A stretch of DNA of 41,903 nt, from positions 1-41,903 of the forward strand of contig FR887763.1 in NCBI GenBank assembly GCA_000432735.1. Reading direction: 5' to 3'. Origin of the DNA: Bacteroides sp. CAG:443. Its GTDB lineage: Bacteria > Bacteroidota > Bacteroidia > Bacteroidales > Bacteroidaceae. Position 1 is the first letter of the stretch; each line of letters starts with the position of its first letter. The notes beneath the pieces were generated by a model. That model was not told where the DNA came from. It searched no databases and worked only from the letters and a program-made list of their open reading frames with translations. A program made the position numbers and the translations under genes. Positions 1 to 9,806 of this stretch are shown here, one piece after another.

Positions 1-37
1 TATTTTTTGATTTTATTTCGAACTCACGTTAAGTAAT

Positions 38-87
38 ATCATGATTCCTAAAATCTAACTTATTTGGTAAATAATAGGAACCATGAT
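38..87 (-). terminator. inverted repeat downstream of the GtaA-like gene
   Basis: Arms 38-50 and 75-87 are 13 bases long and pair at every position on the minus strand if one G-U is allowed; on the plus strand the same position is an A/C mismatch. This bias suggests a minus-strand transcript end, although no clear U-run follows. Confidence 0.45.
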
Positions 88-115
88 GTAACATTAAAAT
101 AAAAATATCAAGCCG

Positions 116-2608
116 TTACTGAATAAGCTTCTCTTTCAAGACCTGCATCCAATAACCTCCAATAACAGAACGAGCCTGAAAACCTTTTTGATGAGGTTCA
201 AGCGTCCATGTCCAGTCACTCATTGGTACTCTATCCGGCGTTTCATTCATAAATTTATACACCGGAGAAATAAATTTCTTGAAAGTAGCTGTATCAGTAC
301 TCATAGCAGCCGTCCACATAATCCAGTCATTCTTTGTATAAGTTTCACGGCTATCAAGAGGCAACCCGTAAGTATTTTGCTTGGTCAGATAGTAAGCGAT
401 TTCCTTTTGAGCGACCTCTTCAGGGAAAATATTCAGCCCCAACAACTTATCCCAAACCAGATTATACTTCTGACTCCATGTGCCAGGCTTATCAAAAGTA
501 AGGCGATAGTGATCTCCATCATCGGCCATCTTGAGCCATTGAGCAGCCATGTCTTTTGCCTTACTCAGATACTTTTCGGCCACATCGTGTTTACCAAGCA
601 TTCCGGCCAATTTTCCATACGAAGCAACGCCTAAAATAGCCTTTATAGAAAGATTGGCATTATGAGCAAAATGTCCGGCAAAGTCATCGGTACAAAGCTG
701 GTTTTCCGGATCAAGTCCCTTCTCCAGTAAATAATCGGCCCAAGTAGTAAGAACTTTCCAGTGTTTTTCCGCATACTGTGCATTTCCCTCCACCTTAGCA
801 ATGGCAGCAGATAAAATTAGCATGTTACCACTTTCTTCGACAGGCATATCTCCTCCATATACCTGACCGTTGGCGAGAGGATAAGTACCTAAGTCGTGTG
901 CGGCAAACGGTTTCTTCCACTTGCCAGACTCACTATAATAAAATATACCGTTCATCATGCCTTTCTCTAACTCAGGGTTGTAAACCAAGAATAAAGGAGC
1001 CGACGGATAGGTCAAATCGACAGTGTTGATACAACCATTGCTGAAATTTTCTTTTGACAAATACAACAATTCACCTTCGGGAGATTGTACTAGTTTATGA
1101 GCAGCCATTACCTGACGGTACGCCAAAGCACACAATTCGGCATACTCACGTCCTCCAGCATTTTCAGCCTCAGTAAACAACTTGCTATCGAACTCTGTAC
1201 ATTGCTTCATCAGTTCGTCATATTCAACAACGGCTTTCTTCATCTGTGAGAAAATAGTCTCCTTTCCGTTTCTATTCCAATACGGACGCAAATTCTGTCC
1301 AAAATACTGAATAGAATAAATATCATCGTATGCCAACATGATATAACCAGAAGCATTCTTTTCTTTGCCCAAATTACAAGATAGCACTAATTTATCGAAG
1401 CCATTGGTTGATTGGCTATTCAAGTCATTACCTGCTACAAATGCTTTTCGCATTGAAACGCCATCACCTGTAGCCGACAAAATGTTTTCTGCCTGCGGAG
1501 CAGCCATATAAAAATATCCCCAGTCAATGCGTAAATCATCTCCACGTTTTCCTAAAATCTGCTGGTCTACACTACCAGTACTTACATAAGTAATGCCCTC
1601 TGTATTGCCGGTCTTACTGACAGACTTCTGGTATGGCTGGTCGATAGCCCATTGAGGAGCAGCCTCAAAGTAAAGACTTATCTCATGTGCTTGTCCGTCA
1701 TTGGAAGCAGTTTCATAAGAAAGATAATTGACTGGACGAGTCATCAAATCCAAATTATTCATCAACAAAGGAGCAGTAAACTTAACACTCAAGTCGACTG
1801 GTCCACATGTAAAACTATAATAAGTTTGAGTAGCCTGCACATCAACAGCAGTTTGTTCTGCCGTCCGGGTAAAACAGCGGGTATTATCTCTTTCGGCCAT
1901 CAACCCAAAATCCAACAAACCATTTCCTACTCTATTATGACAATAAGCAGCTATCAGGTTCTTACCGGGTTTCAATGAAGCAACAACATCGGCCGGCAGT
2001 TCAGCATATTGATACTTCTTGGCAGAGTTACCCGTTTCAACAACCTTTATACCGTTTACATAAATAATGACATCGTCATCGTGGGAGTACTCTAAATACA
2101 ATTTTTTCCCTGCCAAATCATCCTTTATATCAATCCAGCGTCGTACCCAGATAAACTCATCTCCCCATTGAGTTTTTGCCATCGCCTCATTTTCTTTCGT
2201 ACCGAAAGCTCCTGCACCTTCCTTCCAAGATCCATCGTTGAAATCGGCCTTCTCCCAACCATCGGCTGGTTGTTTTACCGTATATCTACCCTTCCAGTCG
2301 ACTTGCTCCGAAGTACCACAAATGGGATAAAGCGATAACTCTTCATCTCCCATAAAACGATAAGAAACTCCATCGACCTTAGCAACCCCCAATAAAGGAA
2401 AATCTTTTCCGGTCCAATGTTTTACAGGACTATCAAATAAATTATCAGAAGCAGACCATGCACTTGTATAGGGATCGATTGTCACCAATGGATACATCGG
2501 AGCCCGAAGCCGATTAGGCTCGTGAGTCATTTTCCTACCGTCTCCATTACTACAACCACACATAGATATAACTGAAATACCTATGCAAAATAAAGACTTT
2601 AACTTCAT
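116..2608 (-). CDS. GtaA-like lipoprotein (DUF4964/DUF5127/DUF4965/DUF1793)
   Basis: The 830-residue product begins with a lipoprotein signal (hydrophobic stretch, then SMCGC with the lipid Cys near 19), so it probably sits in the envelope facing out or in the periplasm. Residues about 35-90 (YPLVTIDPYTSAWS, HWTGKDFPLLG) match the DUF4964 start of the glutaminase A-like family. The central and C-terminal parts (about 250-825) fit the DUF5127, DUF4965 and DUF1793 order, with an alpha/alpha-barrel-like end. Residues about 105-240 form an inserted beta-sandwich resembling a galactose-binding fold (DDDVIIYVNG, GKNLIAAYCHN). The fungal family name is glutaminase, but Bacteroides members commonly sit in glycan loci, so the substrate is uncertain. 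It lies downstream of the epimerase gene in the same orientation and may be co-transcribed with it. Confidence 0.85.
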   Translation of the reverse strand: MKLKSLFCIGISVISMCGCSNGDGRKMTHEPNRLRAPMYPLVTIDPYTSAWSASDNLFDSPVKHWTGKDFPLLGVAKVDGVSYRFMGDEELSLYPICGTSEQVDWKGRYTVKQPADGWEKADFNDGSWKEGAGAFGTKENEAMAKTQWGDEFIWVRRWIDIKDDLAGKKLYLEYSHDDDVIIYVNGIKVVETGNSAKKYQYAELPADVVASLKPGKNLIAAYCHNRVGNGLLDFGLMAERDNTRCFTRTAEQTAVDVQATQTYYSFTCGPVDLSVKFTAPLLMNNLDLMTRPVNYLSYETASNDGQAHEISLYFEAAPQWAIDQPYQKSVSKTGNTEGITYVSTGSVDQQILGKRGDDLRIDWGYFYMAAPQAENILSATGDGVSMRKAFVAGNDLNSQSTNGFDKLVLSCNLGKEKNASGYIMLAYDDIYSIQYFGQNLRPYWNRNGKETIFSQMKKAVVEYDELMKQCTEFDSKLFTEAENAGGREYAELCALAYRQVMAAHKLVQSPEGELLYLSKENFSNGCINTVDLTYPSAPLFLVYNPELEKGMMNGIFYYSESGKWKKPFAAHDLGTYPLANGQVYGGDMPVEESGNMLILSAAIAKVEGNAQYAEKHWKVLTTWADYLLEKGLDPENQLCTDDFAGHFAHNANLSIKAILGVASYGKLAGMLGKHDVAEKYLSKAKDMAAQWLKMADDGDHYRLTFDKPGTWSQKYNLVWDKLLGLNIFPEEVAQKEIAYYLTKQNTYGLPLDSRETYTKNDWIMWTAAMSTDTATFKKFISPVYKFMNETPDRVPMSDWTWTLEPHQKGFQARSVIGGYWMQVLKEKLIQ

Positions 2609-2698
2609 ATCTGATTTTATAAATTGTTACATACTATCTTTTGTTTAACTTCCCCATAACTCATCATAAACTTATAGATTTTTTACAATCTTCTCACC

Positions 2699-2920
2699 TT
2701 ACAAAGAAATTACTCCGAATAAATAGCCTGATCGGAACCAGAAGGACACCATGCAATACGACCAAACAATGTACCACGCTTCAGAGCTGTTTTGAAACAT
2801 TTGATGTTCAGAATAATCTCGAGTTTGGGATGTACAGGTTTTGCCTCCATCTGCATAATCAGACATATTATCTGTTTCATCATATCTGGCTTTTCTACAA
2901 CTAGATAATACAACAATCAT
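2699..2920 (-). CDS. small doubtful ORF, lipoprotein-like start, possible remnant
   Basis: A 73-codon frame sits between the epimerase and GtaA-like genes on the same strand, 33 bases after the epimerase stop. Its start, MIVVLSSCRKA, looks like a short lipoprotein signal with Cys at 8, but the rest has no recognisable domain. An overlapping frame (2710-2916) is open over the same stretch, so it may be a frameshifted remnant of a longer gene or not coding at all. No family is recognised. Confidence 0.3.
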   Translation of the reverse strand: MIVVLSSCRKARYDETDNMSDYADGGKTCTSQTRDYSEHQMFQNSSEAWYIVWSYCMVSFWFRSGYLFGVISL

Positions 2921-2953
2921 TAGAACAAAAAATGTACAACCACATAGTATAAA

Positions 2954-4099
2954 CTATTTATCTACTGTAAACTTAAAGATTGTATGACTCATATATTTTT
3001 CACCCGGACGTAATACGCACGAAGGCCATTGGGGCTTATTCGGAGTATCCGGATATTTTTGGGTTTCCAAGCACACGGATGCACGGAAGTTATATGTTAT
3101 ATGTTTTTTACCTGTTTGAGTGCCATCCAGAAAGTTTCCGGTATATACCTGAATACCCGGCTCATCAGTATAAACTTCCAGTTTGATGCCACTATACAAT
3201 GATTTCAGTGACGCACATACCTGATTGATATCACCTTTTGTATCAAGTACCCAGTTGTGATCAATTCCATGACCATTTTTCAGCTGTTCGGAATCTTTAC
3301 TCAATTGTTCTCCCAATACGGTTGGCTGGCGAAAATCCATAGGAGTACCTTCTACCGGAAGAATTTCTCCTGTCGTCATGAAAGTACTGTCGACAGGTGT
3401 ATAGTTGCTGGCATTAACCATCAACAAATACTCTAAATTATTTCTATTCGGATCTCCATCCAAGTTAAAATAAGAATGGTTGGTCATATTTACGATAGTA
3501 GGCTTATCAGTCTGTGCCTCATATCGAATATCAATAGAGTTGTCATCGGTAAGCTTCATGGTAACAGAGCAGTCCAGGTTTCCCGGGAAGCCTTGTTCCA
3601 TATCCTTGGCGTGATAACATAACTTGATTTCACTACTGTCAACATGAGCAACATCGTATACTACATACTGAAAACCTTTCGGACCACCATGCAAACAATG
3701 TCCATAATTGTTTTGAGGCAACTGATAGGTTACTCCGTCCAAGGAGAAACGACCATGAGCAATACGATTGGCATATCGGCCGATGCTGGCTCCATAATCT
3801 GAAGGGTACTTTATATAATCCTGAATAGAGTCGAAACCCAATACCACATCACGCATGGTACCATTGCGGTCGGGAGCCATAATTGACACAATTCTTCCTC
3901 CAAAGTTTGTAACACAAACTTCCATATTGTTCTTGTTCCTTAATATATACAAGCCAGTTTTCTTTCCATCTACATCAGTTACAAATTTCTGTGGATTTAA
4001 GCCTGATTCAGTAAGCTCGACTGAATTTTCTTGTTTTCCCCCCATACATGCTACCAGAAGAAAGACAGATAGCATAGATAAAATCAATGTTTTTTTCAT
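2954..4099 (-). CDS. aldose 1-epimerase (mutarotase), lipoprotein
   Basis: The product (381 residues) interconverts alpha and beta anomers of an aldose. It carries a lipoprotein signal ending in LLVAC (Cys 18) and so acts in the envelope, unlike cytoplasmic GalM. Family motifs are present: NFGGRIVS near the N-terminus, GRYANRI with the substrate-binding Arg, NMTNHSYFNL with the catalytic His, and the late CLETQKYPD with the catalytic Glu. Length is that of the GalM family plus signal. It is divergent from the hybrid regulator across 245 bases, and the GtaA-like gene follows it. An envelope mutarotase would prepare sugars released by surface glycosidases for uptake. Confidence 0.92.
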   Translation of the reverse strand: MKKTLILSMLSVFLLVACMGGKQENSVELTESGLNPQKFVTDVDGKKTGLYILRNKNNMEVCVTNFGGRIVSIMAPDRNGTMRDVVLGFDSIQDYIKYPSDYGASIGRYANRIAHGRFSLDGVTYQLPQNNYGHCLHGGPKGFQYVVYDVAHVDSSEIKLCYHAKDMEQGFPGNLDCSVTMKLTDDNSIDIRYEAQTDKPTIVNMTNHSYFNLDGDPNRNNLEYLLMVNASNYTPVDSTFMTTGEILPVEGTPMDFRQPTVLGEQLSKDSEQLKNGHGIDHNWVLDTKGDINQVCASLKSLYSGIKLEVYTDEPGIQVYTGNFLDGTQTGKKHITYNFRASVCLETQKYPDTPNKPQWPSCVLRPGEKYMSHTIFKFTVDK

Positions 4100-4344
4100 A
4101 AGTACATTTATTTACTTTACACAAAGGACTCTAATATTTTTGTGGCAAAGAAAAGCTTTATATGGCATTTTTTACAAAAATTCTTAGTCAATGAATAGTA
4201 ATATCTAATCAAAAAGCAATCATAAATCACGACTATCAATACTGTGTCACAAACGAAATGAAAAGAATAGAAAATATTATTAGTTTTTATCAAATATATT
4301 ATAACTTTACCGCCATTATGAGAAATTGTTAGCTACGGGATATT

Positions 4345-7300
4345 ATGTTATCAAAAATCTACACTTTGTTTCGTTTAAAAAAAACTTGCATCTTATTGTT
4401 CTTATTCTTTCTATGTACCAGAGTAGCTCCAGCCGAACTTTTCCCATCATTTGTCATAAATTCTTATACGGTAAAAAACGGATTATCACACAATACGATA
4501 TGGTGTGCCTTACAAGACAGCTACGGATTCATCTGGTTTGGAACAGACAATGGACTTAACTGTTTTGACGGACAACGCAACACGATATTCAGAACTTCTT
4601 CCCAAAACAAGAAACAATCATTAGGCAGCAATTTCATTTATTCCTTATTCGAAGACAAGCAACGGAGAATATGGATAGGTACCGACCGGGGTATATATAT
4701 CTATGATAGAAAAAACACATTCATCCCGTTCACCCAAATGACTAAATTTGGAGTATCCATCAGCAGTGAGGTCAGAAAAATCATTCAGCTTTCCGATGAA
4801 GAAATAGCAATAGCCACCTTAGGGCAGGGAATCTTTATTTATAATTTGCAAAACGATACACTGACACAAAATAACCAGTATTTATCTTTTGTGTGGGATA
4901 TGTATGTAGACCGAAACCATAAACTATATATAGCCTCGCTGCAAGAAGGAATAATTTGCCTGGATAAAGGACAGAAGTTTATTCAATCATTCCCATTGCA
5001 AACAAAGGAACAAACAAAAAATTACCTAAAAACCAACTGCATATTACCTATCGGGAAAAGTCTGTGGATTGGAACTGACAGCAAATTCTTATTCGAAATA
5101 AACACTCTGACGGGAAAGGTTGATTGCCGTAAACTGCAATCTGATCAGTTCCAGATTGTACAATGCCTAATTCCTTTTACCAAAGATACCTTCCTGATTG
5201 GGACAGACAATGGAATCTATCTATATAATTATAAGGACCAGACTTTATCTAACTTAACAGAGATTCATAACAACGACGGAACCAATATAACGGACCAAAA
5301 TATCAATGCTTTCATAAAAGATAAAGAAGGGGGCATCTGGGCTTTAACCAACCAGACGGGAGCGATCCACATCATCCCAAAGAATAAGACCTTCAATCTT
5401 CACAAAATACCGGGCAACCCCACGGTCAATGCCTTCTATGAAGACCACAAACGCCACATCGTCTGGGTCGGAACTCAAAAAGGTTTATTTACCTATAATA
5501 CGACCAGTAACGACATACAAGAATATCCATTAGTAGAGAAAGAAAAACAACTTTATGATATACGTTGTCTTTGCCTGAAAGAAGACGAACTGTGGATTGG
5601 TACATTCTCGAACGGCTTAAAAGTCCTCAATCTGACCAATGGTAAAATAAGGACTTACCAGCATTCTTATAATATACCTAATACCATTTGCAGCAACAAT
5701 ATTCAAAAAATATATAAATGCCACGATGGAACCATCTACATTGGTACCAACTGGGGATTATGTTATTATAATCCCGAAGAAGATAATTTCAGAACCGAAA
5801 CATCTGTCGGGGCCATGATTTCCATTACTGACATATACGAAGATTCCCACAACAACCTCTGGATTACAACTGCCAATAATGGTATATTTTTCAATAATAA
5901 AAATGCTAATTACTGGAAACACTATGAACATAAACAAGGAGTAGAATCTTCGCTGATCAATAACTCTATCATTACCTTATTTGAAGATTCCAATAAAAAA
6001 ATATGGTTAGGAACTAATGGAAATGGATTATGCTTATTCAATGCTGAGGAGGAGACTTTTACCACCTTTACAAACAAGCAGCTCTCAACGCTTGTGGTAT
6101 ATTCCATTGAAGAAGATTTCTACGGTTATCTGTGGCTTACAAGTAACATCGGACTTATTCGGGTAAATCCGAAAAATTTCGACGACTATCAATATTTTAC
6201 AAACTCAGACGGACTACAGGAAAACCTGTTTTGTGAACGTGCATCTCACAAGATATCGGATGGCACTTTATTGTTTGGAGGTACCAATGGATTTAATTCT
6301 TTCCAACCTTCATTTGTTCAAAAAAACACGTTTATACCTCCAGTCTATATTACGGATTTTATTTTGACCCACTCGGATTCCTCTCAGGATACACAAGAAT
6401 TACTGAATCTGGAAGAACCGATTTTCTTGACCAAACAGATAAAACTGCCTTTTAATAATAACAGCTTTTCCATCTATTTTGCTTCGTTAAGTTACCAGAA
6501 TCCTCAAAAAAATCATTTCTCATACAAATTAGAAGGTGTTGATACGGAATGGAACAGTAACATAAGAGAAAATTTTGCGACCTATCACAACTTGCCGCCG
6601 GGAAAATATTGCTTCTCCGTAAAAGGGTCGAACAACGATCAAAAATGGAATGAGCAAATAGCAAAATTATGGATCATCATTACTCCTCCATGGTATCGCT
6701 CTGTGTGGGCGTATCTTGCTTATATCGCATGTGCCATTTGCCTCATTATTTATGTACTATATAAAAGAGATTTCTATCTAAAGGCAAAGTACCAGAAAAG
6801 AATCGAAGAGTATCAAATTAAAAAAGACAAAGAACTCTATAAAAACAAAGTCAATTTCTTTATCAACTTAATACACGAAATCAGGACTCCACTGACGCTT
6901 ATAAAACTGCCATTGGAAAGCATCATGCATGCGGCTATAGATAAGCAAACCGAAGAGCATTATCTACAGGTGATCAATAAAAACGTGGATTATTTACTGG
7001 GAGTGACAAACGAATTGCTGGATTTTCAAAAGATGGAATCAGGTGAGATAAAATTACATCTTAAACTCTGTGACATATCTCAACAGATCAATAGTATCTA
7101 CCAACAATTTGCCGGATCTGCCGATTTAAGAAACATCAGCCTCTCCATCCATCAGCCCGAGGACTTCCATCTTGAGGCCTTGGTCGATGGTGACAAACTC
7201 AACAGGATTTTGGTTAATCTGCTGAGTAATGCGATGAAATATGCCAATAATGTCATTTCGATTACAGTAAAAAACGATGCAAAGGAGTTTTCAATCATCG

Positions 7301-8382
7301 TAGAAGACGACGGGCCGGGTATTGCAGATGCTGAAAAGGAAAAGATATTTCAGAACTTTTATCAAGTGGCCGACGGACAATCGATTCAAGGCACTGGCAT
7401 CGGACTGGCTTATTCACGGGCTCTGGCAGAAAGTCACCATGGTACACTGCATGTTGAAAACAGCTCTTTAGGTGGATCTGCCTTCATCTTAACACTGCCC
7501 ATTTACAATGAAGACCTTCAGAAAGAGGAGAATAAGGGTATCATACTCCCCGACAGCCGGTCTCATACGGATTTGGAAGGTAGCAATGACAAGCCAGCCA
7601 GCAGCTCCAAAGCTAAAATATTACTCGTAGAAGACAACCGAGATCTGTTGGAACTGGAATGTAACGGACTGAAAGAGTATTATCACATATTGAAGGCTCA
7701 AAATGGAATAGAAGCCTTACAAATAATGAAAGACGAAGATGTTGATATTGTGGTTACGGATGTCATGATGCCGCTGATGAATGGATTTGAACTGTGCCAT
7801 AAGATTAAAAGTAACATAGAATATTCGCATATACCGGTTATTTTACTCACAGCCAAGACCTTGCCAGAATCGAAAGAGGAAGGTTTTTCTTATGGAGCGG
7901 ATTCTTATATAGAAAAACCATTCACAATTCAGCAATTACATATGCAAATACGAAATTTGTTGAACTTACGCACAGCATTTCAGAAACGTATGGCGTCGTT
8001 CTTCCCTCAAGCAACTCCTGAAGAAAAGGATAAAGAAGATTACATTCCATTTACTGCACAAGATCAGGAATTCATAAAAAAGATACAAGAAATCATAGAG
8101 CTACAGCTGAATGATGAAAACTTCTCTATCGATGTGCTTGCTACAGAGATGCACATGAGCCGATCGAATTTCTACCGGAAACTGAAAGCACTCTCAGGAA
8201 TGTCGCCTAACGACTATCTGAAGAACTGCCGACTCAATAAAGCGGCCCAGTTACTAAAAGAAGGATATCGGGTAACGGAGGTTTTTGAACGTACAGGATT
8301 CGGTTCGTCATCCTATTTTGCCAAATGTTTTAAAGCGAAATTCGGCGTACTTCCGAAAGATTATACCGAATCGCTTAACTGA
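4345..8382 (+). CDS. hybrid two-component system sensor/AraC regulator (HTCS)
   Basis: One 1345-residue inner-membrane protein holds a whole two-component system. A signal/anchor (about 10-30) is followed by a periplasmic beta-propeller of Reg_prop repeats (recurring WIGT, WFGT, LWIT motifs to about 670) and a Y_Y_Y domain (about 690-780, ending in an immunoglobulin-like LPPGKY). One TM lies near 785-808. The kinase has HEIRTPLTL with the phosphorylated His near 846, an N-box (NLLSNAMKYA) and a G-box (EDDGPGI). A receiver starts near 1090, with phospho-Asp in VVTDVMMP near 1139 and Lys in EKPF; the last 100 residues are an AraC DNA-binding domain. HTCS proteins usually sense an oligosaccharide and activate a nearby utilization locus. 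Here no SusC/SusD pair adjoins; the nearest targets are the epimerase/GtaA-like genes and the GH genes at 24.8-30 kb. Confidence 0.95.
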   Translation: MLSKIYTLFRLKKTCILLFLFFLCTRVAPAELFPSFVINSYTVKNGLSHNTIWCALQDSYGFIWFGTDNGLNCFDGQRNTIFRTSSQNKKQSLGSNFIYSLFEDKQRRIWIGTDRGIYIYDRKNTFIPFTQMTKFGVSISSEVRKIIQLSDEEIAIATLGQGIFIYNLQNDTLTQNNQYLSFVWDMYVDRNHKLYIASLQEGIICLDKGQKFIQSFPLQTKEQTKNYLKTNCILPIGKSLWIGTDSKFLFEINTLTGKVDCRKLQSDQFQIVQCLIPFTKDTFLIGTDNGIYLYNYKDQTLSNLTEIHNNDGTNITDQNINAFIKDKEGGIWALTNQTGAIHIIPKNKTFNLHKIPGNPTVNAFYEDHKRHIVWVGTQKGLFTYNTTSNDIQEYPLVEKEKQLYDIRCLCLKEDELWIGTFSNGLKVLNLTNGKIRTYQHSYNIPNTICSNNIQKIYKCHDGTIYIGTNWGLCYYNPEEDNFRTETSVGAMISITDIYEDSHNNLWITTANNGIFFNNKNANYWKHYEHKQGVESSLINNSIITLFEDSNKKIWLGTNGNGLCLFNAEEETFTTFTNKQLSTLVVYSIEEDFYGYLWLTSNIGLIRVNPKNFDDYQYFTNSDGLQENLFCERASHKISDGTLLFGGTNGFNSFQPSFVQKNTFIPPVYITDFILTHSDSSQDTQELLNLEEPIFLTKQIKLPFNNNSFSIYFASLSYQNPQKNHFSYKLEGVDTEWNSNIRENFATYHNLPPGKYCFSVKGSNNDQKWNEQIAKLWIIITPPWYRSVWAYLAYIACAICLIIYVLYKRDFYLKAKYQKRIEEYQIKKDKELYKNKVNFFINLIHEIRTPLTLIKLPLESIMHAAIDKQTEEHYLQVINKNVDYLLGVTNELLDFQKMESGEIKLHLKLCDISQQINSIYQQFAGSADLRNISLSIHQPEDFHLEALVDGDKLNRILVNLLSNAMKYANNVISITVKNDAKEFSIIVEDDGPGIADAEKEKIFQNFYQVADGQSIQGTGIGLAYSRALAESHHGTLHVENSSLGGSAFILTLPIYNEDLQKEENKGIILPDSRSHTDLEGSNDKPASSSKAKILLVEDNRDLLELECNGLKEYYHILKAQNGIEALQIMKDEDVDIVVTDVMMPLMNGFELCHKIKSNIEYSHIPVILLTAKTLPESKEEGFSYGADSYIEKPFTIQQLHMQIRNLLNLRTAFQKRMASFFPQATPEEKDKEDYIPFTAQDQEFIKKIQEIIELQLNDENFSIDVLATEMHMSRSNFYRKLKALSGMSPNDYLKNCRLNKAAQLLKEGYRVTEVFERTGFGSSSYFAKCFKAKFGVLPKDYTESLN

Positions 8383-8432
8383 CATACAGATAGCATATAC
8401 ACTTGCATACACGTTTTGTTACCCGTATCAAA

Positions 8433-8474
8433 TTAGGGTATTCAGTAAATATCTCTAAAAACTGTATACCCTAA
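8433..8474. terminator. hairpin after the HTCS gene
   Basis: TTAGGGTAT at 8433-8441 pairs perfectly with ATACCCTAA at 8466-8474 around a 24-base loop, 50 bases past the HTCS stop. There is no U-run, so it may assist the stronger hairpin that follows rather than terminate alone. Confidence 0.4.
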
Positions 8475-8495
8475 GATCGTATCCAATAAAAGAAA

Positions 8496-8538
8496 GCCGC
8501 CCGTCATTGGCACATGCGCACAATGACAGGCGGTTTTT
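8496..8538 (+). terminator. intrinsic terminator between convergent genes
   Basis: GCCGCCCGTCATTG (8496-8509) pairs with CAATGACAGGCGG (8521-8533) with minor wobble, and six T residues follow at once. On the minus strand the hairpin is followed by a weaker CTTTCTTTT, so it may end both the HTCS transcript and the long signalling operon. Confidence 0.8.
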
Positions 8539-8604
8539 TGTACTTTACAGACTGGAAGCATCATCCAGTTTCTTAGACGAATGTCAGAAGAGGCATATCC
8601 GCAT

Positions 8605-9312
8605 TTATTCTTCTTTTTCTATGTAGCCATTACGACAAACTGTACAACGATGATCTATATGCTTGTGGGGAATCCCCCAGGCATTACACCGGCTACACCA
8701 CTGTCTTTCGTCCGAACCTGTATAATTGGGTAAATATACTTTCTCCGACCAAGAAATACCCGTTCCATTACAGAATTGGCATTTTACCCGTACCGTTCTT
8801 TTTGTTTTTCCTCCAGGGGAAGATGTTCCCGACGAATTAGGGCTACCAGAAACAATCACTGTACTTCCTGTACCCCCACTATTATCGGTATGAGAATCTG
8901 TTACACTATAGTAAGTAGAGTTCGACTGCGTTCCGTTCGTACGATAAAAGACATAAGTATTTCCAATCTCGTCGACAACATTCAAAAGTGAATAATCCCT
9001 CGAGAAATTGTAATACGCCTGTCCCCAATAAGTCCATCCATAATATGAATAAGCTTTTTGATTATTTCCTATATAATCCAGTTTGAAAGAAGCATTTACG
9101 GCATAACCATTACGATCAGAGTCATAACATATATACTTACCATCCTTACTGGCAGGAAAGGTTACATACATGCCTGCCGAGTAGGGAGGTTTTACATTGT
9201 TCTGCCCTACCTTAACATATTTCAGACTGTAAAAATAACGACGTTGTGCTGTTGAGGATACCACAACAAACAACAAAACAATCCATATACCGAATGTGAA
9301 TAGCTTTTTCAT
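8605..9312 (-). CDS. secreted protein with DnaJ-like cysteine-rich tail
   Basis: A 235-residue product with a clear signal peptide (residues 1-22, cut near STA/QR). The middle is rich in Tyr, Ser and Gly with no recognised domain. The last 60 residues carry CQFCNGTG, CSRC and CTVC, i.e. CxxCxGxG-type pairs like the DnaJ/HSP40 zinc-finger repeat; four Cys could hold at least one zinc. A zinc finger on an exported protein is unusual. It is the last gene of the long minus-strand operon and overlaps the gene before it by 4 bases (ATGA), so translation is probably coupled. Function unknown. Confidence 0.8.
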   Translation of the reverse strand: MKKLFTFGIWIVLLFVVVSSTAQRRYFYSLKYVKVGQNNVKPPYSAGMYVTFPASKDGKYICYDSDRNGYAVNASFKLDYIGNNQKAYSYYGWTYWGQAYYNFSRDYSLLNVVDEIGNTYVFYRTNGTQSNSTYYSVTDSHTDNSGGTGSTVIVSGSPNSSGTSSPGGKTKRTVRVKCQFCNGTGISWSEKVYLPNYTGSDERQWCSRCNAWGIPHKHIDHRCTVCRNGYIEKEE

Positions 9313-9806
9313 CTGATTAAATCAGGAATTTCTACTGCTCCAGGTTTTTGAGGATTCACATAGTTATAGACCCTCGTTCGGACCAGCTTGTTGTTGGCAT
9401 CATATTGACAAATATTCAAGGTCTTGTAATCGTTGGAAACTAACATTCTAGTACTCTTTATACCTGTATAATTACTTAGCACATTTTCCATATTAACGAT
9501 AAAAGGATTACTATGATCTAGTAATGACCGCTGCTCGAATATCATCATATCTCCCTGTCTGCCTACGAAAAAATAGGCGTACATTTGTCCTCCTTGAGTA
9601 GCGTTCCCATACTGATCTGATTCATACACCACCTTTTGATTAAACGTAAAGTACCAAATATGCGGAGTATCTCCCTTTTTCATAATCCCGTTCGCTTCAA
9701 CAATTTTGGTGCACTGATAACTACCAGTATGCTGAGCCTTTACATGTACCGTACCTAACAATACAAGTACAAGTAAGATAAAAAATAACCTGATTTTTTT
9801 CATCAT
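9309..9806 (-). CDS. secreted protein of unknown function
   Basis: The 165-residue product has a strong signal peptide (MMKKIRLFFILLVLVLLG, cut near VKA/QH) and a compact beta-rich body with no family I recognise. The motif WYFTFNQKVVYESDQYGN shares a YxSDxxGN-like element with the neighbour downstream (YDSDRNGY), hinting that the two genes are distant paralogues or bind the same partner. Its stop overlaps the next start (ATGA). It follows a 255-base gap, the longest inside the operon, which contains a promoter-like site, so it may also be transcribed separately. Confidence 0.78.
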   Translation of the reverse strand: MMKKIRLFFILLVLVLLGTVHVKAQHTGSYQCTKIVEANGIMKKGDTPHIWYFTFNQKVVYESDQYGNATQGGQMYAYFFVGRQGDMMIFEQRSLLDHSNPFIVNMENVLSNYTGIKSTRMLVSNDYKTLNICQYDANNKLVRTRVYNYVNPQKPGAVEIPDLIR

